A stretch of 48,980 bases of DNA, taken from assembly GCA_017545185.1 (NCBI GenBank), contig JAFWQJ010000050.1:1-48980 (forward strand), read 5' to 3'. Source of the DNA: Oscillospiraceae bacterium (GTDB lineage: Bacteria > Bacillota > Clostridia > Oscillospirales > Ruminococcaceae). A program made the position numbers and the translations under genes. Position 1 is the first letter of the stretch, and each line of letters opens with the position of its first letter. Below are positions 47,395-48,980 of the stretch, piece after piece. The notes under the pieces are model-generated. The model did no database searches and had not been told where the DNA came from. It saw only the letters and a program-made list of their open reading frames with translations.

Positions 47395-48588
47395 TTATCT
47401 GACCGTAAAATCCGCACCGACATTGAGCTCGAACCCCGAAACAGTCGAGATCCCCGTTTTGCCCTCGGCATAGTATATTTCGGCAGCTTTGCCGACTCCG
47501 CTCATCGTGATCAGCTGACTGAAAACGAACTTTGAGCGGCCGCCGAGCAGTTCGGTTTCCATCGCATGAAGAACGGCCTTCCGGATCGCGGGATAGTCTG
47601 AAAGCTGCGTTCTGTAGGCAGTGACCGCTTTTCCGTCCGGATACAGGACTGTGAGCGTATCATCGACCTGCAGCTTGTCCGAATAACAATACTCTGCAAT
47701 GATATCCGCAATGAACCTGCGGCATTCCGTTGCCAGCGTGAGATCATGGATCACGCTGTCGGTATCCGCAATGATCCGGTCATACATTTCCTGCGAATCG
47801 ACCAGACTGAACAGCTGCAGATAGGTGTCAACCGCCTTTTGAATCTTGATTTCGCCGCCGATGTCTTCATAGGGATACGCGGTTTTCGTTTCCGGATCCT
47901 GCACAAGGAAGAAAAACTGTTTTTCGGAAACGTAACCGGCAGCAGACCACTGCTCCGCGACAGCAGCGATTTTTTTGCTGATTTCCGGAACGGGGATATC
48001 GTTGATGCGGCATTCCCCGCTGATATGATCGCCGATCTTTCCCAGAAAGACCTTGACATACACCACATTCTGATTGCCGAGCCGCTTTATTACATCCCCG
48101 CGGATCAGTTCCCAGTATTCCGAAACGGCAGGCGCGGTTTTCTGTCCGGTACCCGTGAGATTGCCCGCATAGACATTCCATTTGTGCGGATTCCCTGCAA
48201 ATTCAGATGTGACCGTCTCTTTGCTCCGGTGATCCGCAATATTTTTCAGGCCCTGCAAAAAGGAAAACGCGAATGTTCCGAGCGAAAGCCCCAGTGCCGT
48301 CTGAGCATCCGGCCCGACGCCTGAGCTGAATTCGGTCAGCTCCGTTTTCCACAGCGCACTGTACATTCTGAAAAAAACACCGGCTGTATTATCACTGATC
48401 CTGTCCACGGTCGGTTCGATCGAGAGCTGCAGCTCCGGAAGATAGACCGTCCGGCCTCTGCGCTGAGTCTGAAGCGTTGTCAGGCGGGAAAGGCCGCCGT
48501 TCAGGATATATGCAAGCACCTGTTCTTTCGTCATTCTGCTCTTGTTCGGGGGAATGCGGTTTGAATTGCTGTCAAAGAAACGATGCAT
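47395..48588 (-). CDS. Hypothetical protein
   Basis: 397 residues from ATG 48588, which has AAGGAGG 5-6 bases before it. The longer frame upstream runs through repeat copy C and is rejected. No signal peptide or membrane helix. The N-terminal part (NKSRMTKEQVLAYILNGGLSRL) looks helical. The middle shows a mixed alpha/beta pattern (YLPELQLSIEPTVDRI, VVYVKVFLGKIGDHI, FFFLVQDPETKTAYPYED), and the C-terminus ends in strands around TLTVLYPDGKAV. I do not recognise a family with confidence. It converges with lysA and shares the intergenic terminator zone. Base composition and codon use look like the neighbours, so recent transfer is not suggested. Confidence 0.75.
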   Translation of the reverse strand: MHRFFDSNSNRIPPNKSRMTKEQVLAYILNGGLSRLTTLQTQRRGRTVYLPELQLSIEPTVDRISDNTAGVFFRMYSALWKTELTEFSSGVGPDAQTALGLSLGTFAFSFLQGLKNIADHRSKETVTSEFAGNPHKWNVYAGNLTGTGQKTAPAVSEYWELIRGDVIKRLGNQNVVYVKVFLGKIGDHISGECRINDIPVPEISKKIAAVAEQWSAAGYVSEKQFFFLVQDPETKTAYPYEDIGGEIKIQKAVDTYLQLFSLVDSQEMYDRIIADTDSVIHDLTLATECRRFIADIIAEYCYSDKLQVDDTLTVLYPDGKAVTAYRTQLSDYPAIRKAVLHAMETELLGGRSKFVFSQLITMSGVGKAAEIYYAEGKTGISTVSGFELNVGADFTVR

Positions 48589-48684
48589 ACTTTCCTCCTT
48601 ACGCGCTCTGCAAATGCATCTCCGGATGCGCGGCAGAGCATCTGTCCTATCTGAAATTATACAGCAATCCCCCGCATAAGTCAA

Positions 48685-48800
48685 GCGGGGAGCCCCCGCC
48701 GGCGATTCCCTCCGTGCGCGGTGAGCGGAGCTCCCCCAATTTGCCAGGCACACGCCGCTAAAGCGGCTTCTTTGGCGTCTTTTCTCCCAATGCTGATGCC
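48685..48800 (+). repeat. Dispersed intergenic repeat, copy C
   Basis: Matches copies A and B block by block; the hairpin GCCGCT-AA-AGCGGC is at 48754-48767. The GTGAATAGTGA tail is missing. At 48838-48854 it is followed by ACTTTTTCGCCCTTCT, a string also found inside the 96-bp tandem repeats. Confidence 0.75.
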
Positions 48801-48892
48801 TTCCGCCGTGATATTCCCCCTAAAGCAAGCGCAAAAACTTTTTCGCCCTTCTTGTTATGATACAATAGATAGGTAACAGAGGGGATAGAAAA

Positions 48893-48955
48893 ACAACTTC
48901 CAAAATGATATAATGTTAAGTACCACCCAAACACCAATATCAAAAAGGAAGTTGT
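48893..48955 (+). promoter_or_regulatory. Promoter -10 and inverted repeat before the edge gene
   Basis: TATAAT at 48909-48914. The inverted repeat ACAACTTCC (48893-48901) and GGAAGTTGT (48947-48955) surrounds it; the right arm holds the ribosome site of the following gene. Transcripts entering from upstream could fold and hide that site, whereas one started at the internal -10 would not. Confidence 0.5.
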
Positions 48956-48957
48956 CT

Positions 48958-48980
48958 ATGAACAGTATAACACAAGAAGC
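48958..48980 (+). CDS. Start of a gene cut by the window edge, possibly a transposase
   Basis: Only eight codons are visible (MNSITQEA) after an AAGGAAG ribosome site 7 bases away. The beginning resembles IS481/IS3-like transposases of Clostridia as I remember them, and the A+T-richer upstream with an inverted repeat fits an insertion sequence end, but the evidence is thin. Confidence 0.35.

Overview
The window looks like a chromosomal segment of a Gram-positive anaerobic gut Clostridium of the Ruminococcaceae/Oscillospiraceae type, probably Ruminococcus or a close relative. The grounds are a secreted leucine-rich-repeat protein ending in a type I dockerin, a SUF operon in the order sufCBDSU, a type III glutamine synthetase, an LL-diaminopimelate aminotransferase, strong AGGAGG ribosome sites, sharp TTGACA-17-TATAAT promoters and a fairly high G+C content. 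Species cannot be named from the sequence alone. No rRNA, tRNA or CRISPR array was seen.

Layout. Positions 1-486 are non-coding and hold a dispersed repeat. 487-2931: a GNAT/DUF4298 protein and a flavoprotein. 3015-6437 (minus): a DUF3267 peptidase-like protein, the manganese exporter MntP, a DUF3592-like membrane protein apparently lacking a normal start codon, a CPBP protease and a TetR regulator with a palindromic operator. 6681-9731: a one-piece ABC transporter. 9901-10104: a tandemly duplicated promoter feeding the dockerin protein (10161-11807). 11858-18049 (minus): sufC-B-D-S-U, an Rrf2 regulator and mnmA, read from one consensus promoter bracketed by twin operator-like palindromes.

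From 18467 to 40599 the window is a nitrogen and glutamine island: an ammonium channel fused to its own PII protein, the proton-translocating transhydrogenase (pntAA, pntAB, pntB), a 48-residue unannotated small protein, NADP-type glutamate dehydrogenase, two pseudo-receiver proteins, a split ferredoxin-style glutamate synthase operon, CTP synthase, amidophosphoribosyltransferase, glutamine synthetase I, an ANTAR-domain regulator, glutamine synthetase III and carbamoyl-phosphate synthetase. Transhydrogenase can supply NADPH to GdhA. GlnA/GlnN and GOGAT form the GS-GOGAT cycle. PyrG, PurF and CarA are major glutamine consumers. CarB is fused in frame to diaminopimelate epimerase, and dapL and lysA follow. 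The window ends with an unrecognised gene, a third repeat copy and the first codons of a probable transposase.

Most striking signal: four nitrogen or regulator transcripts (amt, the AraC-type regulator, the glutamate synthase operon, glnN) begin with a consensus or near-consensus promoter followed at once by an intrinsic terminator; amt has two. In all five cases a small hairpin with a six-base loop of the form AANGGN overlaps the 5' arm of the terminator, so the two folds exclude each other. An A at loop position 1 and a G at position 4 is the known signature of RNA bound by ANTAR antiterminators, and an ANTAR gene with a degenerate receiver lies between the two glutamine synthetase genes. 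I infer a local ANTAR antitermination regulon; ANTAR control is known in other bacteria, but this arrangement and the loop consensus deserve testing.
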